From Oceanobacter antarcticus (GTDB lineage: Bacteria > Pseudomonadota > Gammaproteobacteria > Pseudomonadales > Oceanobacteraceae), in contig NZ_JBBKTX010000010.1 of assembly GCF_044962685.1 (NCBI RefSeq), positions 62,001-126,000 of the forward strand: a stretch of 64,000 nucleotides of DNA. The letters are read 5' to 3'. The translations under genes and the position numbers were made by a program. Positions within the stretch are counted from its first letter, which is position 1; each line of letters begins with the position of its first letter. Below the pieces are notes generated by a model that searched no databases, was not told the DNA's origin, and saw nothing but the letters and a program-made list of their open reading frames with translations. This document shows positions 42,672 to 52,221 of the stretch, piece by piece.

Positions 42672-44900
42672 ATGAGCATCGATCTGTCCCAGTTTCATCA
42701 AGTGTTCTTCGAAGAGAGTTTCGAAGGTCTTGATATCATGGAGAGCGAACTACTGGATCTGTCGCCCGACAGCGTCGATGCGGAAACGGTCAACACTATT
42801 TTTCGGGCGGCTCACAGCATCAAGGGAGGAGCCGGTACGTTTGGCTTTATGTCGGTATCGGAATTTACCCATGTAGTGGAAACCCTGCTGGACGAAATTC
42901 GCTCTGGCAAGCGAGCGTTGATACAGACTCATGTCGATCTGTTTTTACAATCGGTGGATTGTTTGCGGGCAATCTTGACCAGCCTGAAAGACAAGGAGGC
43001 ACCGGAGCCTGGTCGGTCTGCAGAGTTAAAAACCGAATTTGAAGCGATCCTGGCTGCTCAGCCGGATCAGGTCGTTGAGACTGAGGTTAAGGATGATGAC
43101 GTCGTCACTCCAGACGGACACGGCGTTGCCGGGGTCTCGGGTTGGCGTGTTCATTTTGTGCCTGCCAGAGATATGCTGCAAACCGGCAATGAGCCGTTCC
43201 GGATGTTCCGCGAACTTGCCGCTCTGGTGCCTGAGGGTCAGTTCACGGTGGTGGCGGATAGCCAAGCGATTCCTGAATTTACCGCTATGAATCCTGAGCT
43301 GTGTTATCTCCGTTGGACTCTGACGCTGGCTGGTGCCGTGGCCAGGGAGGATATCGAAACGGTCTTTGAGTGGGTCGCGGATGACTGTCAGATTGACTAT
43401 CAGCCATTGGCTGAATGCGCTTTGACTGATGATACTGTTGAGGTTGAGCATTCTGATGGTGTTCAGGACTCTCCTCCGAATTTGTCCCCGAACGGTATCC
43501 AGGCCGATACCCATCACAACAGTCGTCATAACGAAGCCACAGGGACGGCAACGGCTGTTACCGTAACGGATATGGCGACCACTGCCGATCTAACGGTGGT
43601 TAGTAACGCTGTTGCAGCAGCTGTTACGCTACCGACCGGGGCAGCAGACAAGCCTGCTCCAGTGAAAGCGACCAAAACCTCAAAAACCGCCAAAAGCACC
43701 GACCAGTCATCGATTAGGGTGTCGATCGACAAGGTCGACAGCCTGATCAATATGGTCGGGGAACTGGTCATTACCCAATCGATGCTGGGCCAGTTGGGGC
43801 AGGACTTTGATATGAACCGACTGGCGCGCTTGCAGGAAGGGTTGTCGCAGCTGGAACAGAACACCCGTGAGTTGCAGGAAAGTGTGATGAAAATCCGCAT
43901 GATGCCGATCAGCTTTGTCTTCAGTCGTTTTCCGCGACTGGTACGTGATCTGGGTAACCAGTTAGGCAAAAAGGTCAATCTGGTGATGCTGGGAGAAAAC
44001 ACCGAGCTAGATAAAACCGTGATGGAAAAAATTGGTGATCCACTGGTACATCTGGTGCGCAATTCCCTCGATCATGGTCTCGAAGTGACGGCCAAGCGCC
44101 TCGAAGCGGGTAAAAACGAAGGTGGCACCATCACCCTTAATGCCTTTCATCAGGGTGGCAATATCGTCATTGAAGTACGTGATGACGGTGCAGGCCTCGA
44201 TGAAGACCGAATTCTGCAGAAAGCCAAAGAACGTGGTCTGGTGGCTGCCAATGCGGAACTGACCGCAGAAGAGATTCACCAACTTATTTTCCTGCCCGGC
44301 TTTTCTACTGCCGATATCGTCAGTGATATCTCCGGTCGTGGTGTGGGTATGGACGTGGTGCGCCGCAATATCAACGAACTCAATGGCACCATCGACGTGA
44401 AGTCGCAGCAAGGCAAAGGCTCTACTTTTGTGATTCGGCTACCGCTGACACTGGCGATTCTGGACGGTCAGCTGGTGGAAGTCTGCAAACAGACTTACAT
44501 CTTCCCGCTGGTGTCGATTGTGGAATCCATTCAGCTGCAAAAGCAGACACTCAACAATATTACCGGCAGTCAGCCAGTGATGAAGCTGCGTGACGAATAC
44601 ATACCGATTATCTGTCTCGATCAGGTGTTCAACTTGCGCCCTCCGGGCGAGTACCCCGACGAGGCCATGCTGGTGGTGGTGGAAGGCGACAACGAGAAAA
44701 TCGGCATTGTCGTTGACGATTTGCTCGGCCAGCAGCAAGTGGTGATCAAGAGTCTGGAACAGAACTATCAGAAAGTCGGCGGCGTCTCCGGTGCCACGAT
44801 TCTGGGTGATGGCACAGTGGCGCTGATTATCGATATATCCGGTGTCGGCAAAAAAATGGATGGCCGGACAAGTACGTCCGGTGCAGAAGCAGCAGCGTAG
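42672..44900 (+). CDS. cheA: Chemotaxis histidine kinase CheA
   Basis: A 742-residue CheA. P1 has the phosphorylated His48 in FRAAHSIKGGAGTFGF, a variable linker with Thr/Ala-rich text (about 150-340) follows, P3 begins DSLINMVGELVITQSMLGQL, P4 has HLVRNSLDHGLE, DDGAGLDED and GRGVGMDVVRRNINELNGTI, and P5 is CheW-like (IFPLVSIVESIQLQ). It belongs to the Che2-like cluster; CheW, MCP and CheR/D/B follow. Confidence 0.96.
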   Translation: MSIDLSQFHQVFFEESFEGLDIMESELLDLSPDSVDAETVNTIFRAAHSIKGGAGTFGFMSVSEFTHVVETLLDEIRSGKRALIQTHVDLFLQSVDCLRAILTSLKDKEAPEPGRSAELKTEFEAILAAQPDQVVETEVKDDDVVTPDGHGVAGVSGWRVHFVPARDMLQTGNEPFRMFRELAALVPEGQFTVVADSQAIPEFTAMNPELCYLRWTLTLAGAVAREDIETVFEWVADDCQIDYQPLAECALTDDTVEVEHSDGVQDSPPNLSPNGIQADTHHNSRHNEATGTATAVTVTDMATTADLTVVSNAVAAAVTLPTGAADKPAPVKATKTSKTAKSTDQSSIRVSIDKVDSLINMVGELVITQSMLGQLGQDFDMNRLARLQEGLSQLEQNTRELQESVMKIRMMPISFVFSRFPRLVRDLGNQLGKKVNLVMLGENTELDKTVMEKIGDPLVHLVRNSLDHGLEVTAKRLEAGKNEGGTITLNAFHQGGNIVIEVRDDGAGLDEDRILQKAKERGLVAANAELTAEEIHQLIFLPGFSTADIVSDISGRGVGMDVVRRNINELNGTIDVKSQQGKGSTFVIRLPLTLAILDGQLVEVCKQTYIFPLVSIVESIQLQKQTLNNITGSQPVMKLRDEYIPIICLDQVFNLRPPGEYPDEAMLVVVEGDNEKIGIVVDDLLGQQQVVIKSLEQNYQKVGGVSGATILGDGTVALIIDISGVGKKMDGRTSTSGAEAAA

Positions 44901-44909
44901 GTAAAGACG

Positions 44910-45404
44910 ATGACAGCAACCGAAACGGTCGTGACGGAAAGCGCCTCGCAGGGTGAACAGCAGTACCTGACGTTCATTATGGCAGGGGAAGAATATGGTG
45001 TAGATATCCTTGCCGTACAGGAAATTCGCGGCTGGGAAGAATCCACCGTCATTCCGAATTCGCCCGGTTACATCAAGGGCGTGATCAATTTGCGCGGCAC
45101 TATTGTGCCGATTATGGATTTGCGCGTGCGTTTCGGATTGCCAACGGTGGAATACAGCCCAGTCACCGTGGTGATCATCCTGAAAGTGGATAACCCGAGT
45201 GAGCGCGTGATGGGCATTGTGGTCGACGCGGTCTCCGATGTGTACACCATTGCCCAATGCGATACCCGCAAAGCGCCTGAGTTGAGCGAAGACGGCAACT
45301 CGGTCTTTCTGCAAGGTCTGGTCAATGTCAATGACAAAATGGTGATTTTGCTGGACGTGGAGTCCTTGCTTTGTGTGCCTGGACCATTGGTCACTCACCT
45401 CTAA
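44910..45404 (+). CDS. cheW: CheW coupling protein
   Basis: A 164-residue CheW. Conserved pieces: QYLTFIMAGEEYGVDILAVQEIRGWE, GYIKGVINLRGTIVPIMDLRVRFGL, and VVDAVSDVYTI. It couples the MCP to CheA. It lies 9 bases after cheA. Confidence 0.95.
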   Translation: MTATETVVTESASQGEQQYLTFIMAGEEYGVDILAVQEIRGWEESTVIPNSPGYIKGVINLRGTIVPIMDLRVRFGLPTVEYSPVTVVIILKVDNPSERVMGIVVDAVSDVYTIAQCDTRKAPELSEDGNSVFLQGLVNVNDKMVILLDVESLLCVPGPLVTHL

Positions 45405-45443
45405 CCACAACCTGTTTCACGTACTGCTGGAAGGACAGAAATT

Positions 45444-47411
45444 ATGAGCTTTCTGAAGAAGATGTTTGCACCGGAAGTCGACACGGCTCAACTCGAAAAA
45501 ATCCGCGAGCTGGAAGCCAAGGTTGAGGCACTCGACAAGAGTCAGGCGGTGATCGAATTTAATATGGATGGCACCATCATTACCGCCAACGATAACTTCC
45601 TTGGTGCCATGGGCTATCGGCTGGATGAAATCCAGGGCAGTCATCATCGCTTGTTTGTTGAGCCTGCATTGGCTGAAAGTGCGGAGTACCGCCACTTTTG
45701 GGATGCCCTGAATCGCGGCCAATTCCAGCAGGCCGAATATTTGCGGATTGGTAAAAACGGCAGGGAAGTCTGGATTCAGGCGTCCTATAACCCGATCGTG
45801 GATAAAGAGGGCAAGCCCTATAAAGTGGTCAAGTACGCAACGGACATCACTGCCCAGAAGATGCAAGCCAAAGAAAACGAATACAACTCCAACATCGCCA
45901 ATGCCCTGAAGGTGTGTCAGGCGGGGGTGATGCTGGCGGACAATGATCTCAACATTGTGTATCTCAATGACGAAGTAACCACTATGTTACGTTACCGGGA
46001 AGAAGCGCTGAAGAAAGGGTTGCCCAACTTCAGAATTGACACCTTGCTCGGCAGTAATGTGGATGTTTTCCATAAAAATCCGGCCCATCAGCGTGGCATG
46101 CTGGGGAATCTGAACGAACCGCTGCGCACCAGTTTTGAGGTAAACGGGCTGACCATGGCCTTGATTGCATCGCCGTGGGTTGATGCCTCCGGGCAGCGGC
46201 TGGGTACCATTGTCGAATGGCAAGACCGTACGGAAGAAGTGCGAGCCGAAAAGGAAATCGATGCCATTGTCGATGCCGCCTCCAATGGCGACCTGTCGCG
46301 TCGTATTCAAACCGCTGGCAAACAGGGGTTTCAGCTGAAACTGGCAGAAGGGCTGAACCGTTTGCTGACCATCTCTGACAGTGTGGTGAGCGATACTATA
46401 CGGGTGTTTGATGCCCTGGCGCACGGCAATCTGACCCGGCGTATCGATGATGATTATCAAGGCTCGTTTGACAAGCTCAAGCAGGATGCCAACGCCACGG
46501 TTGAACGCCTGACCGACATTATTACCGGCATTCGTGAATCGGCGTCGACGGTATCGACCGGTGCCAGCGAAATCGCCCAGGGCAACGCCGATCTCAGTCG
46601 CCGCACGGAATCCCAAGCTTCCAGCCTGGAGGAAACCGCATCCAGCATGGAAGAAATGACCAGTGCGGTGAAACAAACCAGTGAAAACTCGGTACACGCC
46701 AACGAACTGGCTTCGACCGCCAAGCAAAAGGCCATGGCTGGGGGCCAGGTGGTCAGCAAGGCCGTCACTGCAATGGATGAGATTAACAGCGCCAGCAAGA
46801 AGATTGCTGACATCATCGGGGTGATCGACGAGATTGCCTTCCAGACCAACCTGTTGGCCTTGAATGCCGCTGTTGAAGCTGCACGGGCTGGCGAGCAAGG
46901 GCGTGGTTTTGCCGTGGTGGCGGGAGAGGTTCGTAATCTGGCGCAACGGTCGGCTGGTGCCGCCAAAGAAATCAAGGATCTGATTCGTGACAGTGTCGAC
47001 AAGGTGGATGCCGGTACGTCTCTGGTGAACGAATCCGGTCGCACGCTGAATGACATTATTGAAGCGGTGGATCGGGTGTCAGAAATGATCCGCGAAATCA
47101 GCACTGCGGCACGGGAGCAGTCATCCGGTATCGAACAGGTCAACAGTGCGGTGTCCCAAATGGACGAAATGACCCAGCAAAACGCCGCCCTGGTGGAAGA
47201 AGCTTCCGCTGCTGGCGAAGCCATGGCGGAGCAGGCCCGTTCGATGATGGAGATGATGGAGTTTTTTACCCTCAGTACCGCCACACCAATGAACCATGCC
47301 GCACTCCGGGCACCCGCTGTGACACCGGCACGGGCCAGACCGGCGGCCCCGGTAAAAGCAATGGCAGCGAAGGCGTTGCCAGTGAGTGACGACGATTGGG
47401 CGGAGTTCTGA
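45444..47411 (+). CDS. Cytoplasmic methyl-accepting chemotaxis protein, PAS-PAS-HAMP
   Basis: A 655-residue receptor with no transmembrane segment. Two PAS domains (about 30-130 and 150-250) include VIEFNMDGTIITANDNFLGAMGYRLDEI. A HAMP-like part (about 310-360) has VFDALAHGNLTRRIDDD, and the signalling hairpin contains IDEIAFQTNLLALNAAVEAARAGEQGRGFAVVAGEVRNLAQRS in segments. It ends DDDWAEF: the last five residues DWAEF fit the xWxxF CheR-tether rule known from NWETF and Aer2's GWEEF. This resembles the Aer2-type sensor of Pseudomonas Che2. Confidence 0.92.
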   Translation: MSFLKKMFAPEVDTAQLEKIRELEAKVEALDKSQAVIEFNMDGTIITANDNFLGAMGYRLDEIQGSHHRLFVEPALAESAEYRHFWDALNRGQFQQAEYLRIGKNGREVWIQASYNPIVDKEGKPYKVVKYATDITAQKMQAKENEYNSNIANALKVCQAGVMLADNDLNIVYLNDEVTTMLRYREEALKKGLPNFRIDTLLGSNVDVFHKNPAHQRGMLGNLNEPLRTSFEVNGLTMALIASPWVDASGQRLGTIVEWQDRTEEVRAEKEIDAIVDAASNGDLSRRIQTAGKQGFQLKLAEGLNRLLTISDSVVSDTIRVFDALAHGNLTRRIDDDYQGSFDKLKQDANATVERLTDIITGIRESASTVSTGASEIAQGNADLSRRTESQASSLEETASSMEEMTSAVKQTSENSVHANELASTAKQKAMAGGQVVSKAVTAMDEINSASKKIADIIGVIDEIAFQTNLLALNAAVEAARAGEQGRGFAVVAGEVRNLAQRSAGAAKEIKDLIRDSVDKVDAGTSLVNESGRTLNDIIEAVDRVSEMIREISTAAREQSSGIEQVNSAVSQMDEMTQQNAALVEEASAAGEAMAEQARSMMEMMEFFTLSTATPMNHAALRAPAVTPARARPAAPVKAMAAKALPVSDDDWAEF

Positions 47412-47414
47412 CCC

Positions 47415-48281
47415 ATGGTGAATGCGGCAATAGCAGGCGTTTCTCGTTCGGCCAATGGTAACGAACCCGAATTTGATATGACCGACCGGGATTTTAATAC
47501 CATTGCTGAACTGGCGGGTCGCCATACCGGGATCGTACTGGGGCCGCACAAACGCACTATGGTCTATGGCCGTATTGCCCGGCGTATCCGGGCGACGGGG
47601 TTGGTCAGCTTTCAGCGTTACCTTGCTTATCTGGAGCAGCACCCAGATCAGGAGCTGTCCCATTTTATCAATGCAATCACGACCAATCTGACCTCGTTTT
47701 TTCGTGAGCCACACCATTTTCATTTTCTCGATCAGCAGCTGTTGCCTCGGCTGAAGCTACAGAACAGCGCCAGCAAGCGGCTGAGAATCTGGTCAGCAGG
47801 TTGCTCGATAGGCCAGGAAGCCTACACCATCGCGATCAGTGTTTTACGCGCCGGGTTTCCAAAAGACTGGGACATCCGCATTCTGGCGACGGATCTGGAT
47901 TCCAATGTGTTGGCAACCGGCGAGCAGGGAATCTATCCGCTTGATCATATCGAGTCGCTCGACGTGGAGGTAAAACGCAACCATTTTCGTCCGACCCCGG
48001 ATGGCCGTTCGGTACAGATCAATGCCGACTTGCGCAACATGGTGCACTTCAAGCGTTTGAACCTGCTGGAACCATGGCCGATGAATGGGCCGTTTGATCT
48101 GATTTTTTGCCGCAACGTGGTGATTTATTTTAACAAGGACTCACAACGGATGCTGTTTGACCATTTCGCGGATTACCTGGCCGCTGACGGCCATTTATGT
48201 ATCGGCCATTCCGAAAACCTGGCGGGTGTCAGCGAGCGTTTTCAGCCACTGGGTCAAACCGTCTACCGGAAAATCAGATGA
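47415..48281 (+). CDS. cheR: Chemotaxis protein methyltransferase CheR
   Basis: A 288-residue SAM-dependent glutamate methyltransferase. The N-terminal helical part (NTIAELAGRHTGIVLGPHKRTMVYGRIARRIR) precedes the catalytic domain with LRIWSAGCSIGQEAYTIAIS (SAM motif), LATDLDSNVL, and IFCRNVVIYFN (LFCRNVxIYF). It methylates the MCP. ATG 47478 is a possible later start. Its stop overlaps cheD. Confidence 0.93.
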   Translation: MVNAAIAGVSRSANGNEPEFDMTDRDFNTIAELAGRHTGIVLGPHKRTMVYGRIARRIRATGLVSFQRYLAYLEQHPDQELSHFINAITTNLTSFFREPHHFHFLDQQLLPRLKLQNSASKRLRIWSAGCSIGQEAYTIAISVLRAGFPKDWDIRILATDLDSNVLATGEQGIYPLDHIESLDVEVKRNHFRPTPDGRSVQINADLRNMVHFKRLNLLEPWPMNGPFDLIFCRNVVIYFNKDSQRMLFDHFADYLAADGHLCIGHSENLAGVSERFQPLGQTVYRKIR

Positions 48282-48931
48282 GAGTTTTTGCTGAACAGCC
48301 AGTCCAGCCTCCTGTCAGTCAGGGTTTTGAACACGTCAACCGTTACTGGGACGATGTGCACAAAGTCTGGACGGCAAAAATACTGCCCGGTGAATTTTAT
48401 GTATCGACCACGGGTGAAATGGTGGTCACCGTACTGGGTTCCTGTATTTCTGCCTGTGTGCGGGACAAGGTCAGAGGCATCGGTGGCATGAACCATTTTA
48501 TGTTGCCGGAACAAACGGAATATTCCTCGGACGTCTGGGGTGGAAATCCGGGAACCTCGGCATCGCGGTATGGCAATTGGGCGATGGAGTTTCTGATTAA
48601 CGAGATTCTCAAACGTGGCGGCCGCAAGGAAAATATGGAAATCAAGTTGTTTGGCGGTGGCCAGATAATTGCGTCAATGACTGATATTGGCCAGCGTAAT
48701 ATCCTTTTTGCCTATAACTATCTTGCCAATGAAGGGTTTACCGTATCGGCAGCAGATGTGGGCGACGTGTTTGCCCGCAAGGTGCTGTATTTTCCGGACA
48801 CGGGGGCGGTCAAGGTGCGCCGCATCCGCGATATGAAGAACAACACCTTGCTGGATCGGGAAACCCGATACCGCAAGGAAGTGGAGCAGACGGCCAGCTC
48901 ACCAATCGGCGGTGGGATTGACCTGTTCTGA
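48278..48931 (+). CDS. cheD: Chemoreceptor glutamine deamidase CheD
   Basis: A 217-residue CheD. The catalytic Cys in VVTVLGSCISACVRD and His in GGMNHFMLPE, with Thr in the KLFGGGQI region, fit the family. It deamidates Gln in MCPs. The ATG at 48278 overlaps the cheR stop by four bases, indicating coupling. Confidence 0.93.
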   Translation: MRVFAEQPVQPPVSQGFEHVNRYWDDVHKVWTAKILPGEFYVSTTGEMVVTVLGSCISACVRDKVRGIGGMNHFMLPEQTEYSSDVWGGNPGTSASRYGNWAMEFLINEILKRGGRKENMEIKLFGGGQIIASMTDIGQRNILFAYNYLANEGFTVSAADVGDVFARKVLYFPDTGAVKVRRIRDMKNNTLLDRETRYRKEVEQTASSPIGGGIDLF

Positions 48932-48985
48932 GCGCACGATTCACGTGCCCTGTTGCATTTTTCACCTTTTCTCTGGAGCTGAGGC

Positions 48986-50032
48986 ATGGCTGATGTTCGT
49001 GTGCTGGTTGTTGATGATTCAGCACTGATACGCAAAATGCTGACCCAGATCCTGTCGGAAGCAAAGGGCATAGAGGTCGTAGGGACGGCACACGATCCGC
49101 TGATTGCCCGTGACAAGATCAAGCAACTCAACCCGGATGTGCTGACTCTGGATGTGGAAATGCCACGCATGAACGGCCTGCAGTTTCTCCGTAATCTGAT
49201 GCGATTACGGCCCATGCCGGTCATTATGGTGTCGACATTAACGGCGGTCGGTGCCCCAGTCACGCTGGAGGCACTGGAGATTGGCGCGCTCGATTACTTG
49301 GCCAAACCGCAACTCGGCAACGAGCAGCATTTTCAGCTGTTTGCCCGCCAGCTGGTGGAAAAGGTACGCATGGCCGCGACAGCACGGGTACAGCCGCTGC
49401 AGAAGTTTCATGCGTTACGTTTTGCTCCGAAGGTCAAACCGGCAGCGGCAGCGGCAGCGGCTTATCGGCGCTGGATTGTGCTGGGTGCTTCCACCGGCGG
49501 TACTGAGGCGATCAAGACGTTGCTCAGCCAGGTGTCGGCGCAATGTCCGCCGATGCTGATCACCCAACATATTCCCGAAGTGTTCAGTGCTTCATTTGCC
49601 CAGCGACTGAATACCATACTGGAGCCTGAAGTGCTGGAAGCCAGCAATGGTCTGGAGGTTTGTGCTGGTCGGGTTATTATTGCCCATGGTTCACATCATT
49701 TGACGTTTCGTCGCGATGGAACCGCCATTCGTTGCATACTGTCTGACAGCGCCCCCGTCAATCGTCATCGGCCTTCAGTGGATGTAATGTTTGATGCAAT
49801 CACGGCGGTTAAACCCGCGCAGGAACTGGTGGCGGTGATGTTGACCGGCATGGGGTGCGATGGGGCCAGTGCGATAAAGCGGCTGCACCAGTCTGGTACT
49901 CGCACCGTGGTGCAGGATGAAACCTCATCGGTGGTGTGGGGGATGCCAGGAGCCGTCGTTGACATTGGTGCAGCAGATCATGTCTTGCCACTGGACAAAA
50001 TTGCTACTTGTATGCTGGATCTGGCTAAATAA
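48986..50032 (+). CDS. cheB: Chemotaxis methylesterase CheB
   Basis: A 348-residue CheB. The receiver domain has Asp10, Asp11 and phospho-acceptor Asp56 in VLTLDVEMPRMNG; the esterase domain has Ser in LGASTGGTEAI (about 171), His in ITQHIPEVF and Asp in MLTGMGCDGASAI. An Ala/Pro linker (PAAAAAAAYRR) separates them. It removes methyl groups from MCPs and closes the che cluster. Confidence 0.94.
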   Translation: MADVRVLVVDDSALIRKMLTQILSEAKGIEVVGTAHDPLIARDKIKQLNPDVLTLDVEMPRMNGLQFLRNLMRLRPMPVIMVSTLTAVGAPVTLEALEIGALDYLAKPQLGNEQHFQLFARQLVEKVRMAATARVQPLQKFHALRFAPKVKPAAAAAAAYRRWIVLGASTGGTEAIKTLLSQVSAQCPPMLITQHIPEVFSASFAQRLNTILEPEVLEASNGLEVCAGRVIIAHGSHHLTFRRDGTAIRCILSDSAPVNRHRPSVDVMFDAITAVKPAQELVAVMLTGMGCDGASAIKRLHQSGTRTVVQDETSSVVWGMPGAVVDIGAADHVLPLDKIATCMLDLAK

Positions 50033-50093
50033 AAAGTAGCGAGGAGCCGTGCAAATCCGTTAGCGTATGCTAAATATTGAGTATGTATACCCG

Positions 50094-50122
50094 CCCTGCA
50101 GTCCGTGCAATCACGGTCAGGG
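50094..50122 (+). other. Hairpin in the hsbA leader
   Basis: CCCTG/CAGGG and CCGTG/CACGG nest around a CAAT loop. No T-run follows, so it is more likely a leader structure than a terminator. It lies about 55 bases before the STAS gene. Confidence 0.4.
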
Positions 50123-50177
50123 TGAGACAAACCGTTTGGGAGCGACAGCTCTCATCATTGAATAAGGTGATAGATAA

Positions 50178-50483
50178 ATGTCTGTAGAAACCGCAGTGTC
50201 TGATGATGCCAAGCAACTGACGATCAAGGTATCTGGCCGTTTTGACTTCAGTGCGCATCAAGCGTTCCGGGATGCCTATGAAGCCCAGCAGCCAGCGGCG
50301 CTTCGTTACGTGATTGATCTGGCAGAAACCTCCTATCTCGATAGCTCTGCTTTAGGGATGTTATTGCTGTTACGGGATCACGCCGGTGGTGATGGTGCCG
50401 ATATCAGCATCACGAATTGCAATCAGGATGTGAAAAAAATCCTGACCATTTCCAATTTTGAGCAATTGTTCAGTATCCAATGA
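50178..50483 (+). CDS. hsbA: STAS anti-sigma antagonist, HsbA-like
   Basis: A 101-residue STAS protein with Ser56-Ser57 in SYLDSSALGMLLLLRD, the phosphorylation site expected for partner-switch antagonists (HsbA is phosphorylated on Ser56 in P. aeruginosa). The next two genes, a receiver-PP2C-HATPase protein and an HPt protein, match the HsbR/HptB set. In Pseudomonas HsbA links to flagellar anti-sigma FlgM; that role is inferred here. It ends 10 bases before hsbR. Confidence 0.75.
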   Translation: MSVETAVSDDAKQLTIKVSGRFDFSAHQAFRDAYEAQQPAALRYVIDLAETSYLDSSALGMLLLLRDHAGGDGADISITNCNQDVKKILTISNFEQLFSIQ

Positions 50484-50493
50484 GGCGACCGAA

Positions 50494-52218
50494 ATGCCGC
50501 CAATCCGGATATTGATTGCGGACGACAATCAGGTCGATCGCAAGATTCTGATGCGTATTCTCCAGAATCAGGGGCATGAAATTCTGGACGCAGAAAACGG
50601 CCAGGAGGCCGTCGCTCTCTATAAAGCGGAGTCTCCCGATATCGTGTTGCTGGATGTCATCATGCCAGTGATGGACGGCAAGGAAGCAGCACGACTGATC
50701 AAGGATCATGCCGGTGAAGATCTGGTTCCGGTCATTTTTCTGACTTCCATGACGGACGCTTATGGCTTGGCGGAGTGCCTGGAAAGCGGCGGTGACGATT
50801 TTCTTAATAAACCCTATAACCCGGTTGTATTGCAGGCCAAGGTGCGATCGTTTTACCGTATGCGGGAGATGCATCAGACCCTGCAGCAACAGCGCGATAC
50901 CATTGTCAGCCATAACGAACACCTGATGCATGAGCAAGAAGCTGCCAAAGCGGTGTTTGATAACGTGGCGCATCTGGGGTGTTTGTCGGCCAATAATATT
51001 CGTTATCTGATATCACCACTGGCTGTCTTTAACGGTGATGTACTGCTGGCAGCACGACAACCCAGTGGGGCTATGAATCTGTTGTTGGGAGACTTTACCG
51101 GTCATGGATTACCCGCTGCCATTGGTGCGTTGCCACTGGCCGAGATTTTCTACGGCATGACCGCCAAAGGCTTTGGAGTGCGCGATATCATTCGCGAAAT
51201 CAACCGCAAGATGAACTCGATTTTACCCATTGGTTTTTTCTGCTGCGCGGCGATGGTCGAACTGAACTTTGAGCGTCTGTCGGCGAGTGTCTGGATGGGC
51301 GGTATCCCGGATTGTTATTTGTACCGGATGGCCGATGCCTCGCTGCAAACCTTGCGTTCCGAGCACTTGCCGCTGGGAGTATTAAGTGATTCCCGGTTTG
51401 TCGATTCGTTGCAAGAATTCACGCTGGAGCTGGGCGATCGCTTGTTGTTATGGTCCGACGGTATTCTTGAAGCACGCAATCCGGCAGGTGATATGTTTGG
51501 CCAGCACCGGCTGCAGGCGGCCATTGAATCAGCGGCCGATGCGAATACGATTTTCCCGACGATCAAGTCCGCGTTGGCCGGGTTTCAGAAAAACAGCGAG
51601 CGTGATGACGATATTACCTTGCTGGAAGTGCGGATGACGTTGCCGGAAACACTCGAAGATGATCCGAAATCCTTCGCGCTGGCGTCGGCTGCAGGGCCGA
51701 TGGACTGGTCCTTCAGCTATGAGCTGGGCCCGTCCAGCCTGAGTCACTTTAATCCTCTGCCGCTGGTGATGCATATTATGATGGAGGTACCGGGCCTGCG
51801 GATGATGAGCGGCCAGTTATACACTGTCATGGCAGAACTGTTTGGTAATGCGCTGGAGCATGGGGTGCTGGGGCTGGATTCAGCCCTGAAACGCTCCCCG
51901 GAGGGTTTTATGGCCTATTATCAGCAGCGTCAGGAACGTATCGAACGCTTGCAAGAGGGTTGGATTCGGGTCGTGATGCACCACGAAGGTAATGGCGCAT
52001 GCGGACAGCTACGGGTTCGATTTGTTGATAGTGGTGATGGCTTTGACTATCTGGCGTTGCAGCAACGCGCTGCAGTGAATACCCACGTGATTGAAAAACA
52101 TCAATATTCTGGCCGGGGTATTCCTCTGGTTCACCAGATATGCGAGTCTGTTACCTACTTTGGTAAAGGAAATGAGGTGGAGGCCGTTATTCACTGGCCC
52201 CAGCTGAGTGAGGGATAA
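50494..52218 (+). CDS. hsbR: Receiver-PP2C phosphatase-HATPase regulator, HsbR-like
   Basis: A 574-residue three-domain protein. Receiver: Asp10, Asp11 and Asp54 in IVLLDVIMPVMDG. PP2C/SpoIIE phosphatase: LLGDFTGHGLPAAIGALPLAEIFYG, LLLWSDGILEARN and SERDDDITLLEVRM hold the metals. C-terminal HATPase (RsbW-like): MAELFGNALEHGV and RFVDSGDGFDY. It would switch between phosphatase and kinase action on the STAS partner. The start at 50494 (MPPIRILIADD) follows the hsbA stop. Confidence 0.85.
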   Translation: MPPIRILIADDNQVDRKILMRILQNQGHEILDAENGQEAVALYKAESPDIVLLDVIMPVMDGKEAARLIKDHAGEDLVPVIFLTSMTDAYGLAECLESGGDDFLNKPYNPVVLQAKVRSFYRMREMHQTLQQQRDTIVSHNEHLMHEQEAAKAVFDNVAHLGCLSANNIRYLISPLAVFNGDVLLAARQPSGAMNLLLGDFTGHGLPAAIGALPLAEIFYGMTAKGFGVRDIIREINRKMNSILPIGFFCCAAMVELNFERLSASVWMGGIPDCYLYRMADASLQTLRSEHLPLGVLSDSRFVDSLQEFTLELGDRLLLWSDGILEARNPAGDMFGQHRLQAAIESAADANTIFPTIKSALAGFQKNSERDDDITLLEVRMTLPETLEDDPKSFALASAAGPMDWSFSYELGPSSLSHFNPLPLVMHIMMEVPGLRMMSGQLYTVMAELFGNALEHGVLGLDSALKRSPEGFMAYYQQRQERIERLQEGWIRVVMHHEGNGACGQLRVRFVDSGDGFDYLALQQRAAVNTHVIEKHQYSGRGIPLVHQICESVTYFGKGNEVEAVIHWPQLSEG

Positions 52219-52221
52219 CCG

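Noticed and set aside
44439..45410. 323-codon antisense frame over cheA/cheW
   Set aside because: A shadow of well-supported genes on the plus strand with no recognisable protein features.
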